From contig JBDTIS010000009.1 in NCBI GenBank assembly GCA_039936235.1, forward strand, positions 1 through 11,351: a stretch of DNA of 11,351 nucleotides, read 5' to 3'. The notes under the pieces were generated by a model that was not told the DNA's origin, searched no databases, and saw only the letters and a list, made by a program, of their open reading frames with translations. Both the position numbers and the translations under genes were made by a program. The DNA comes from CAHJXF01 sp039936235. Its GTDB lineage: Bacteria; Pseudomonadota; Gammaproteobacteria; Burkholderiales; Burkholderiaceae_D. Shown here one piece after another: positions 1-6,377 of the stretch; the stretch's first letter is position 1; the number at the start of each line of letters is the position of its first letter.

Positions 1-14
1 GGCACGGAATTGGG

Positions 15-32
15 CCCCGGCCCGCGCCGGGG
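15..32. repeat. GC-rich inverted repeat upstream of the sigma operon
   Basis: CCCCGG (15-20) and CCGGGG (27-32) are complementary across a 6-base spacer and could form a short, strong hairpin. No T-run follows, so it is not a classical intrinsic terminator. It may end a gene lying left of the window, or be a chance product of the high GC content. The rest of 1-137 shows no gene I can support and no clear ECF-type promoter. Confidence 0.25.
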
Positions 33-137
33 TGACAGACAGGAATTCGAAGCCGGCCGGACCTTTTCGACGACACTCGACCCCATTCGCAGCACCGCGC
101 CGTTGATAGCGTCATCGCTCACTCACGGAGAACGGCC

Positions 138-950
138 ATGCGTCACCCCGCCCTTGCCCTCCTCGCAGGTGCTCTCGCGCTCTGCGCAGCCGTGCCCGCG
201 CATGCCGTCGGCCAGCTCGTCGATGTCCAGGTCGTCGATCGCGACACCGGCGAGACGCTGACGCCGATCCGCTACAAGGGCGACTGGTGGATCGCCGGCA
301 AGCCCGGCGCGCGTTACGGCGTCACGCTGCTCAGCCGCAGCCCGCAGCGCACGCTCAACGTCGTCGCGGTCGACGGCGTCAACGCGATCTCCGGCGATAC
401 GGCCGCCTGGAACCAGACCGGTTACGTCCTGAGCCCGTATCAACGAACGCAGATCGACGGATGGCGGAAGGACATGAACCGGATCGCGGCGTTCGCGTTC
501 ACGACCCTGCCCGACTCGTATGCGGCGCGCACCGGCCGCCCGGCCGATGTCGGCGTGATCGGCATCGCGACCTTCAGCGAGAAGCCGAGGCCGGCGCCGA
601 CCGCACGTCCCCATGTCGCACCGGGAGAGATCGAGCGATCGGCCCCGGCGCCTCAGTCGTCGGTCAGCGACGCGTCCAATGCGCCGGCGGCGAAGGCCTA
701 CCTGTACGACGACTACGCAGCACGTCGCGAGAGCCTCGGCACCGGACACGGCGAGATCGAACAGTCGTCCATCGGCTACGTCGGCTTCAACCGTGCGCAA
801 AGCGCGCCGAACGAGATCGTCACGATCCACTACGATCGCGCCGAGAACCTGATCGCGATGGGGATCATGCCGTCGCCTTACCTCTCGCCTGTCACCGCCA
901 ATCCGTTCCCGGGCAGCGGCCGTTTCGTCGCGGACCCGCCACCGCGCTGA
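138..950 (+). CDS. Secreted protein of unknown function, first gene of an ECF sigma operon
   Basis: A 270-residue protein with a clear signal peptide: hydrophobic core at residues 4-20 ending in AHA, with likely cleavage after residue 23. The mature part has two blocks. The first (about 25-148) contains WWIAGKPGARYGV, GWRKDMNRIAAFAFT and the TGRPADVGVIGIA stretch. A Pro/Ala/Ser-rich linker (about 150-187) follows, then a C-terminal block with LGTGHG (200-205) and an NEIVTIHYD/NLIAMGI stretch before a Pro-rich tail. I recall similar proteins beside ECF sigma genes in betaproteobacteria but know no function or fold for them. The start is supported by GGAG at 126-129 before the ATG. The sigma gene starts 27 bases after the stop, so they are probably cotranscribed. 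The protein would sit in the periplasm or be exported, and could be the signal carrier or the output of the ECF pathway; that is inference. Confidence 0.85.
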   Translation: MRHPALALLAGALALCAAVPAHAVGQLVDVQVVDRDTGETLTPIRYKGDWWIAGKPGARYGVTLLSRSPQRTLNVVAVDGVNAISGDTAAWNQTGYVLSPYQRTQIDGWRKDMNRIAAFAFTTLPDSYAARTGRPADVGVIGIATFSEKPRPAPTARPHVAPGEIERSAPAPQSSVSDASNAPAAKAYLYDDYAARRESLGTGHGEIEQSSIGYVGFNRAQSAPNEIVTIHYDRAENLIAMGIMPSPYLSPVTANPFPGSGRFVADPPPR

Positions 951-959
951 GGATGTCGC

Positions 960-974
960 ATGGACGATGCCTGA
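960..974 (+). promoter_or_regulatory. Possible four-codon leader ORF before the sigma gene
   Basis: TGAGGA at 948-953 resembles a ribosome binding site and is well placed for ATG 960, which reads M-D-D-A then TGA at 972-974. The stop lies 3 bases before the sigma start at 978, which has no good Shine-Dalgarno of its own. Termination and reinitiation (translational coupling) would explain how the sigma factor is translated. It could equally be chance. Confidence 0.25.
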
Positions 975-977
975 CCG

Positions 978-1613
978 ATGAACGACGCGGCCGATGAAGC
1001 GGACGAAGACCTGATGCTGGCTTATGCGGCAGGCGACGCATCGGCATTCACGCGCCTCTACGATCGTCACGAGCGGGCCGTCCATCGCTACTTCCGGCGC
1101 CAGGGCGTTGCCGCACAACAGGCCGATGACCTGCTGCAGGAGACCTGGATGGCGATCCTGCGCAGCGCGGCCCGCTACACGGTGGAGGCCCGCTTCACGA
1201 CGCTGCTGTACCTGATCGCGCATCGCAAGCTGATCGATCACTGGCGCGCGAAGAAGCAGCAGGTACTGCTGGACGATGCGGCCGACGACCCGGACGGCGA
1301 CGCCGACGGAACACCGTGGATCGAATCGATCGCGGACGGCGATGCGGCTCGCCCCGACGTCCGGGCGATGTCGCGACAGCAGGCCGAGGCCTTCATCGCT
1401 GCGGTAGGCCACCTGCCCGCGGCGCAGCGCGCGGCCTTCCTGCTGCACATCGACGGCGAGTTGACGATGGAACAGATGGCGGCCGTCACCAGAGTCGGTA
1501 TCGAGACCCTGAAGAGCCGCCTGCGCTATGCGACGAAGCGCGTGCGGCTCGCCTGCGCCGACTGGCTGGAGCCTCGCGCGACGGAATCGGCAGGAGAACG
1601 TGATGCGTCCTGA
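978..1613 (+). CDS. ECF-type RNA polymerase sigma factor (sigma-70 family)
   Basis: A 211-residue sigma factor with only regions 2 and 4, the pattern of extracytoplasmic function sigma factors. Region 2 covers about residues 11-92: DLMLAYAAGDASAFTRLYDRH, then the polymerase-binding and -10 segment with QQADDLLQETWMAI, FTTLLYLIAHRKLIDHWR. An acidic linker (99-125) follows. Region 4 (about 132-195) ends in the helix-turn-helix LTMEQMAAVTRVGIETLKSRLRYA, split here as residues 162-171 and 172-185. It would direct core RNA polymerase to a small set of promoters, often including its own operon. The start at 978 is the first one after an in-frame TGA at 972, so the N-terminus is well bounded although its ribosome site is weak. 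It lies between a secreted protein and an overlapping membrane protein, a standard ECF setting. The target promoter and signal cannot be read from the window. Confidence 0.95.
   Translation: MNDAADEADEDLMLAYAAGDASAFTRLYDRHERAVHRYFRRQGVAAQQADDLLQETWMAILRSAARYTVEARFTTLLYLIAHRKLIDHWRAKKQQVLLDDAADDPDGDADGTPWIESIADGDAARPDVRAMSRQQAEAFIAAVGHLPAAQRAAFLLHIDGELTMEQMAAVTRVGIETLKSRLRYATKRVRLACADWLEPRATESAGERDAS
1592..1596 (+). promoter_or_regulatory. Ribosome binding site that fixes the start of the anti-sigma candidate
   Basis: AGGAG lies 6 bases before ATG 1603, inside the end of the sigma gene. It argues for the start at 1603 rather than the upstream in-frame ATG at 1528, which lies inside the helix-turn-helix region of the sigma gene. 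Confidence 0.6.
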
Positions 1614-2436
1614 CGACGAGGTCGAAGCGCTGCGCGAGGCACATCGCATCGCATCGGACCGGATCGATGAAAGGCCAGATGCCGCCGTGAGGGCCGCCGT
1701 GCTCGCCGCGGCTGCGCGTGGCGTCGAAGCGCGGCCTCGACTGGCGACGACGCAGACTTCGAAGCCGTCGGCATCGGGGCCGTTCCGCGCAGGCCGCTGG
1801 CCGTTGTCGGCTGCGGCGCTGCTGGTCGTATCGGTCCTGACCGGCGTGATCGCCACACGCGTACTGCGTGACAGTCCGGAACGGCTCACCACGGTCGCCT
1901 CGTCGGTGCCGCCACCGCAAATCGAGAAGGCGGCTGACAGCGAGTCGAAGACCGCGCCGGCCAGTCCGGCAGCAACGACGGGGCCCGCGCGCACCGGGCG
2001 GCCGAAGATCACAGTCGACGACTCGCACAGGCGTGAGGCACCGCGCGCCGTCCAGCGACCGGCGCCCGCTCCATTCCCTTCGCCGGCTTCGTCGATGGCG
2101 GCGCCGGCTCGGGCGCACGAAGCGCGGCCGGATTTCCGCGCGAAAGCAGAAGCCGCTGCTTCGTCGAACGACAGCGCCGACGCGCTGGCCGCGGAAACGA
2201 CAGCGCTTCCTGCCGGGACCGGTGCAGTGCGCGCCGCGCCGGCACCGAGCACTACACGATCCCGGATCGGGCGAGCCGCCGAGCCGGCGACGCCGGAGGC
2301 CTGGATCGAAAGGATCGTCAAGCTGCGTGCCGACGGCAACGACGTCGAGGCCGATCGGGAACTCGAGGCGTTGCGCCGGCGCTATCCGGGTTTCGAGATC
2401 GCGACCGGCGCGCTGAAGACCAGCGGCACTCGCTGA
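1603..2436 (+). CDS. Probable anti-sigma factor, single-pass membrane protein without a zinc motif
   Basis: A 277-residue protein that starts inside the last codons of the sigma gene (11-base overlap), so the two are translationally linked. Residues 1-66 are hydrophilic and probably cytoplasmic, where an anti-sigma domain would bind the sigma factor. One membrane segment lies at about 67-87 (WPLSAAALLVVSVLTGVIAT). A long Ala/Pro/Ser-rich stretch (about 95-225), presumably a periplasmic linker, follows. A compact C-terminal motif ends it (about 230-264: PEAWIERIVKLRADGNDVEA, then DRELEALRRRYPGF), which I recall as recurrent in such proteins. There is no Cys at all, so this is not a zinc-binding (HxxxCxxC) anti-sigma factor. 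The assignment rests on position, topology and overlap, not on a recognised anti-sigma domain. It could instead be another membrane regulator. Its stop lies 9 bases from the convergent argH stop. Confidence 0.75.
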   Translation: MRPDDEVEALREAHRIASDRIDERPDAAVRAAVLAAAARGVEARPRLATTQTSKPSASGPFRAGRWPLSAAALLVVSVLTGVIATRVLRDSPERLTTVASSVPPPQIEKAADSESKTAPASPAATTGPARTGRPKITVDDSHRREAPRAVQRPAPAPFPSPASSMAAPARAHEARPDFRAKAEAAASSNDSADALAAETTALPAGTGAVRAAPAPSTTRSRIGRAAEPATPEAWIERIVKLRADGNDVEADRELEALRRRYPGFEIATGALKTSGTR

Positions 2437-2445
2437 GCAGCGGAA

Positions 2446-3858
2446 TCAGTCTTCCCGCAGGCGCATCCGATGCAGCGCGATCTCGTCGCGCACGCGCAGC
2501 GGCGCCGTCCCGCCGACATGCCGGCGACTCGCGACCGAACCCTCCAGCGTCAGCACCGCGTGAACGTCTTCGCCGATCGCATCGCCCGCCCGACCCACCG
2601 CGGCACGCAACTCCGGCAGCGACAGATCTGCCAGGTCGACCCCGCGGTCCGCACAGACGCGCACCGCATGCGCCACGGCCTCGTGCGCGTCGCGGAACGG
2701 CAGCCCGGTCTTCACGAGATAGTCGGCCAGGTCGGTGGCCGTCGCGAAGCCTTCGCGTGCGGCCGCACGCATCGCGTCCGGCTTGACGATGATCCCGAGG
2801 ATCATCTCGGCGAAGATCGCCAGCGTGTCGTCGAGCGTGTCGGCCGCGTCGAACAGCGGCTCCTTGTCTTCCTGATTGTCCTTGTTGTACGTCAGCGGCT
2901 GGCCCTTCATCAGCGTCAACAGGCCCATCAGGTCGCCGTAGACCCGGCCCGTCTTGCCGCGCGCGAGTTCGGCCGCGTCGGGATTCTTCTTCTGCGGCAT
3001 GATCGACGAGCCGGTGCAGAAGCGGTCCGCGATGTCGATGAACGCGTAACGCGGACTCATCCACAACACCAGCTCTTCGGCCAGCCGCGAGATGTGCATC
3101 ATCGCCAGCGATGCGGCCGACGCGAACTCGATCGCGAAGTCGCGATCGGACACCGCATCCAGCGAGTTGTGGCACACGTCGTCGAAGCCGAGCGTCCGGG
3201 CGACACGCTCGCGATCGATCGGGAAGCTCGTGCCGGCGAGCGCCGCCGCGCCGAGCGGCAGCCGGTTGACGCGCTTGCGACAGTCGGCAAAACGGGCATC
3301 GTCGCGCGCGAACATCTCGACGTAGGCCAGCAGGTGATGGCCGAACGTGACCGGCTGCGCGACCTGCATGTGCGTGAAGCCCGGCATGATCGTGTCGGCA
3401 TGCGCTTCTGCGAGCTCGAGCAGCGACCGCTGCACCGCGGCCAGCCGCTTGCGCAGCAGGTCGATCGCGCCGCGCAGCCACAGACGCATGTCGGTCGCGA
3501 CCTGATCGTTGCGCGAGCGCGCAGTGTGCAGGCGCTTGCCGGCGTCGCCAACGAGTTCGGTCAGCCGGCGTTCGATGTTCAGGTGCACATCTTCGAGATC
3601 GATCGACCATGCGAAGGCGCCGCTCTCGATCTCGTCGCGGATGCGCGCCATGCCGCGGACGATAGCCGCGTGATCGTCGGTGGAGAGGATGCCGACGTGA
3701 TGCAGCATCTCGGCATGCGCGAGCGACCCTTCGATGTCGACGTAGGCGAGTCGCTGGTCGAACGCCACCGACGCGGTGTAGCGCTTGAGCAGATCGGACA
3801 TCGGTTCGGAGAAGCGCGCGGACCAGGCCTCGGCCTTGCGCGAGAATTGTTCTGTCAT
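2446..3858 (-). CDS. argH: Argininosuccinate lyase
   Basis: A 470-residue cytoplasmic enzyme that splits argininosuccinate into arginine and fumarate, the last step of arginine synthesis; it works as a homotetramer. Family marks are all present: the substrate-binding HTARSRNDQVATD (111-123), TH with the likely catalytic base His163 in GFTHMQVAQPV, and the fumarase/ASL signature GSSIMPQKKNP (283-293), whose mobile loop serine (284 or 285) is catalytic. Length matches the family (about 460-470). The frame stays open far upstream, but the lyase homology begins at MTEQFSRKAEAWSARF, so ATG 3858 is chosen; its Shine-Dalgarno is weak. The gene is divergent from the AlgZ-type kinase and convergent with the sigma operon. 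Nothing looks truncated or altered. Confidence 0.97.
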   Translation of the reverse strand: MTEQFSRKAEAWSARFSEPMSDLLKRYTASVAFDQRLAYVDIEGSLAHAEMLHHVGILSTDDHAAIVRGMARIRDEIESGAFAWSIDLEDVHLNIERRLTELVGDAGKRLHTARSRNDQVATDMRLWLRGAIDLLRKRLAAVQRSLLELAEAHADTIMPGFTHMQVAQPVTFGHHLLAYVEMFARDDARFADCRKRVNRLPLGAAALAGTSFPIDRERVARTLGFDDVCHNSLDAVSDRDFAIEFASAASLAMMHISRLAEELVLWMSPRYAFIDIADRFCTGSSIMPQKKNPDAAELARGKTGRVYGDLMGLLTLMKGQPLTYNKDNQEDKEPLFDAADTLDDTLAIFAEMILGIIVKPDAMRAAAREGFATATDLADYLVKTGLPFRDAHEAVAHAVRVCADRGVDLADLSLPELRAAVGRAGDAIGEDVHAVLTLEGSVASRRHVGGTAPLRVRDEIALHRMRLRED

Positions 3859-3993
3859 TATCTTCGGTCGGTCCGGGCGGACCTGCATGAAAGCCGCCGG
3901 GCCGGCGTTGAGGTCTCGAATCGGTGACCGCGCATGTGCCGGCGCATCCACACCAGCAAGCGGTCCGATGGAATCGCCACTGTGAAGAACGGC

Positions 3994-5142
3994 GTGAGCG
4001 AGGAAAGTATAAGTCAGCCCGATGCCCTGCCGGCCCTGCCCCCGGTCGGTGACGGCGCATCGCCGCGGCTCGCAGGCATCATCGGTGCGCCGGACGACAT
4101 GCGCGAAGAGGCGGCGCTGGCGATCGACAGCCCGATACCCGACTGGTGCAACCTCGGGCTGGTACTGCGCATCGTCGTCGCGATCAACCTGCTGTTCCTG
4201 TGTACCGCCGCGCTGCAGGCTGGTTCGGTAGAGCAATGGCTCGATCAATGGATGCGCGTCGCGATGACGGTCGAACCGGTGTTGATCGCGAGCCTCTTCC
4301 TCGGCTGCCTGATCCGTCGCGTCACGTGGCGCTGGCCGATGCCCGTCCAGTTCACGATGGCGCTGCTGCTGCCCGGTGTCCTCACGTTCGCGACCGGTGT
4401 GTGGCTGGTCTCGATCGGCCTCGGCGAACCGGCGACGCCGTGGCGCGGCGCCGCGTTCGCGACGCTGCTGGCCGCGTCGGTGCTGTACTGGGCGCGGCTG
4501 CGCGCACGCGCCTATTCGCCGGCGCTCGCGGAAGCGCAGCTTCAGGCGCTGCAGTCGCGGATCCGTCCGCACTTCCTGTTCAACAGCCTGAACGCGGCGC
4601 TGAGTCTGATCCGCTCCGATCCGAAACGCGCCGAGACCGTGCTCGAGGATATAGCCGACCTGTTCCGCGTGCTGATGCGCGACAGCCGCGAACGCGTGCC
4701 ACTGGCCACCGAGATCGCACTGTGCAGGCAATACCTCGCGATCGAGCAGCTGCGTCTGGGCGATCGCCTCACGGCCACATGGCGGGTCGACGATGCGTCG
4801 CTCGCCGCGCTCGTCCCGTCGCTGCTGCTGCAGCCGCTGATCGAGAACGCGGTGCATCACGGCATCGCACCGGCCATCGTGCCGGGGACGATCGACATCG
4901 ATATCCGGCACATCGGCCGTTACCTCGACATCACGATCGCCAACCCGTGGCACGGCGAGGCCGCGGCCGAGCTGACCCGCGGCAACCGCATCGGCCTCGA
5001 GAACGTGCGGCAGCGGCTCGAACTCGTCCACGACCTCGAGGCGACCATCGACAGCGGCGCGCGCGACGGCCGCTGGGTGGTGCACATCCGCTTTCCGGCG
5101 GAACGTCGAAGCGCGCCGCGCGTCGGCCGACCCGCGTCATGA
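3994..5142 (+). CDS. algZ: LytS/AlgZ-family sensor histidine kinase
   Basis: About 382 residues from GTG 3994. Several hydrophobic segments (about 55-73, 92-108, 119-143, 152-167) form a membrane domain with no large periplasmic sensor loop. The kinase core is the LytS-type His_kinase: phosphoacceptor His193 in SRIRPHFLFNSLNAALSLI, then a HATPase domain with the N box LLLQPLIENAVHHG (277-290, Asn285) and G box RIGLENVRQRLELV (332-345). Its stop overlaps the start of the response regulator (ATGA), so the pair is one translational unit. Divergence from argH matches the Pseudomonas argH-algZ(fimS)-algR order, which supports orthology; there the pair governs alginate and type IV pilus genes. Start is uncertain: GTG 3994 has GAAG six bases upstream and high-GC third positions mostly follow. 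ATG 4099 would give a shorter N-terminus starting 16 residues before WCNLG, closer to many relatives. GTG 3982 is also possible. The signal is unknown. Confidence 0.9.
   Translation: MSEESISQPDALPALPPVGDGASPRLAGIIGAPDDMREEAALAIDSPIPDWCNLGLVLRIVVAINLLFLCTAALQAGSVEQWLDQWMRVAMTVEPVLIASLFLGCLIRRVTWRWPMPVQFTMALLLPGVLTFATGVWLVSIGLGEPATPWRGAAFATLLAASVLYWARLRARAYSPALAEAQLQALQSRIRPHFLFNSLNAALSLIRSDPKRAETVLEDIADLFRVLMRDSRERVPLATEIALCRQYLAIEQLRLGDRLTATWRVDDASLAALVPSLLLQPLIENAVHHGIAPAIVPGTIDIDIRHIGRYLDITIANPWHGEAAAELTRGNRIGLENVRQRLELVHDLEATIDSGARDGRWVVHIRFPAERRSAPRVGRPAS
4006..4011 (-). promoter_or_regulatory. Candidate -10 element for argH
   Basis: On the minus strand this reads TATACT, five of six matches to the sigma-70 -10 consensus, in otherwise very GC-rich DNA. 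Transcription would start near 3999 and give argH a leader of about 140 bases. No convincing -35 is seen at 16-18 bases. If the kinase starts at 3994, this element lies inside its first codons (AGT ATA AGT, codons rare in this window). Confidence 0.35.
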
Positions 5143-5999
5143 AGGCGGCTTCGGCGGGGCCCGATGCGAGCGGGCCGACCGACATGATCGACACTTTCCC
5201 GCACCCTGCCGCGCCGCTGCCGCGCATCCTGATCGTCGACGACGAGGCGCCGGCGCGCGCGCGGATGATCGACCTGCTGTCGGACATCGCGGCCGAATTC
5301 CCGCATACGTTGATCGGCGAGGCCGCCAGTGCCGGCGCGGCACTGGACCGGCTGGCAGAGGTCGTCGCCGACATCGCGCTGATCGACGTGGAGATGCCCG
5401 GCATGACCGGCATCGAGCTCGCCCAGCATCTGGGCGCACTGCCCGAACCGCCGGCGATCGTCTTCGTGACGGCCTTCGACGAGTTCGCGGTCAAGGCCTT
5501 CGAGGTCCACGCGCTCGACTACCTGATGAAGCCGGTCAGGGCAGCGCGGCTGCTCGAGGCGCTCAACCGCATCGGCGCGATCGCGGCCCGGCAGAAGCCG
5601 GCCATCTCGGCCGCGGCGCGCGAGTCGGGCGTCGCGCGCGGCCGCAGACGCGACACCATCGCGGTCGTCGAGCGCGGCCGCGTGATGCTGATTCCGATCG
5701 CCGACATCGTGTATCTGAAGGCGGAACTCAAGTACATCACGATCCGCACGGTCGACCGTGAGTACCTCACCGAAGAGCCGCTGGTGGATCTCGAGAACGA
5801 GTTCGCAGACCGCTTCGTGCGCGTCCACCGCAATGCGCTCGTCGCGCGCGGCGCGATCGCCGGCTTCGAACGCGTCGAAAGCGTCGAAAGCGACAGCGTC
5901 GGCGAGCCGCATTGGGTCGTCACGCTGCGCGACGTCAAGGAGCGTCTGCCGGTCAGCAGGCGGCAATGGCCGATCGTCAAGGAGGCGATGCGAACCTGA
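5139..5999 (+). CDS. algR: LytTR-family response regulator, AlgR-like
   Basis: 286 residues from ATG 5139, which overlaps the kinase stop by 4 bases. The receiver domain (about 29-145) has the acidic pair Asp34/Asp35 in ILIVDDEAPAR, phosphoacceptor Asp83 in LIDVEMPGMTG, Thr111 and Lys131 in DYLMKPVR. A linker (about 146-170) leads to a LytTR DNA-binding domain (about 172-281) with IVYLKAELKYITIRT, FVRVHRNALVAR and the closing LPVSRRQWPIVK. It should be phosphorylated by the neighbouring kinase and bind direct-repeat DNA sites. An alternative start at ATG 5184 (271 residues) would remove a low-complexity 15-residue extension, and relatives are nearer 250 residues; the ATGA overlap favours 5139. 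A three-residue tandem repeat sits in the LytTR domain (separate entry). In Pseudomonas the next gene is hemC; here it is not. Confidence 0.93.
   Translation: MKAASAGPDASGPTDMIDTFPHPAAPLPRILIVDDEAPARARMIDLLSDIAAEFPHTLIGEAASAGAALDRLAEVVADIALIDVEMPGMTGIELAQHLGALPEPPAIVFVTAFDEFAVKAFEVHALDYLMKPVRAARLLEALNRIGAIAARQKPAISAAARESGVARGRRRDTIAVVERGRVMLIPIADIVYLKAELKYITIRTVDREYLTEEPLVDLENEFADRFVRVHRNALVARGAIAGFERVESVESDSVGEPHWVVTLRDVKERLPVSRRQWPIVKEAMRT
5872..5889 (+). repeat. Tandem 9-base repeat inside the response regulator gene
   Basis: GCGTCGAAA occurs twice head to tail (5872-5880, 5881-5889), giving the protein repeat VESVES at about residues 246-251, in a loop of the LytTR domain before the PHWVVTL strand. 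It keeps the frame. It looks like a slippage duplication in a length-tolerant loop. Confidence 0.6.
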
Positions 6000-6030
6000 C
6001 GACACCGGATTCCCGCGACCTTGGGTGTCG
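6000..6030 (+). terminator. Candidate hairpin at the end of the algZR unit
   Basis: CGACACC (6000-6006) and GGTGTCG (6024-6030) are perfect 7-base complements starting directly after the response regulator stop, with a 17-base loop. There is no T-tract behind it, so it may be a weak or Rho-assisted terminator or an mRNA 3' end stabiliser rather than a classical intrinsic terminator. Confidence 0.35.
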
Positions 6031-6062
6031 CATCACGGCCGGAGCGTCGCGACTAGACGCGC

Positions 6063-6068
6063 GATAAT
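6063..6068 (+). promoter_or_regulatory. Candidate -10 element for the DUF6899/dioxygenase pair
   Basis: GATAAT matches the sigma-70 -10 consensus at five of six positions, in an AT-poor setting, and would start transcription about 20 bases before the ATG at 6095. No clear -35 is found at the usual distance. Confidence 0.35.
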
Positions 6069-6094
6069 GCGCACCTCCCACAAAGGACCTGCCC

Positions 6095-6361
6095 ATGCCG
6101 TACATCCTCGCCGATGACCGACGCAAGCTCAAACCCGCCACCGACGCGATCGCTGCCGTGATCGACGAGACCACGACCGCCGGCGACCTCAACTTCATGA
6201 TCTCGTTGATGGCCAAGGCCTACATGGACGCCAAGGGGCTGCGCTACGAACACCTCAACGCGGTCGTCGGCGCGCTCGACAGCTGCAAGGCCGAGTTCCA
6301 GCGCCGCGTCGTTGCACCGTACGAAGACAGGAAGATCACCGAGAACGGCGACGTCTACTGA
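6095..6361 (+). CDS. Small conserved protein, DUF6899-type
   Basis: An 88-residue, soluble, mostly helical-looking protein without signal peptide or Cys pair. The C-terminus RRVVAPYEDRKITENGDVY (70-88) and the start MPYILADDRRKL match what I recall of the family now called DUF6899, a small protein found in diverse bacteria and also in phage genomes; its biochemical function is not known to me. Middle conserved parts are GDLNFMISLMAKAYMDAKG and YEHLNAVVGALDSCKAEF. The start is well set: AAAGGA at 6082-6087 lies 7 bases before the ATG. The dioxygenase gene begins 16 bases after its stop, so the two are probably cotranscribed. No functional link between them is known to me. Family naming is from memory and should be treated as likely, not certain. 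Confidence 0.85.
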   Translation: MPYILADDRRKLKPATDAIAAVIDETTTAGDLNFMISLMAKAYMDAKGLRYEHLNAVVGALDSCKAEFQRRVVAPYEDRKITENGDVY

Positions 6362-6377
6362 CCGTCGGCGGACGCAC

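Noticed and set aside
123..2339. A very long minus-strand open frame (738 codons) opposite the sigma operon
   Set aside because: The plus strand encodes a recognisable ECF sigma factor with correct starts and overlaps; the minus frame has no family features and is a by-product of GC-rich codons.
2431..2442. CGCT/AGCG mini-hairpin between the convergent sigma operon and argH
   Set aside because: Only four base pairs and no T-run; not supportable as a terminator.
2470..3927. A 485-codon plus-strand frame opposite argH
   Set aside because: Antisense shadow of a fully conserved argH.
3859..5085. In-frame upstream extension of argH on the minus strand
   Set aside because: It runs antisense through the AlgZ-type kinase, lacks any homology I can see, and the lyase family N-terminus begins at 3858.
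4146..5138. Upstream extension of the response regulator frame to make a 617-residue fusion
   Set aside because: The extension is the kinase gene read in another frame; its translation is Arg/Ala-rich and without domain features.
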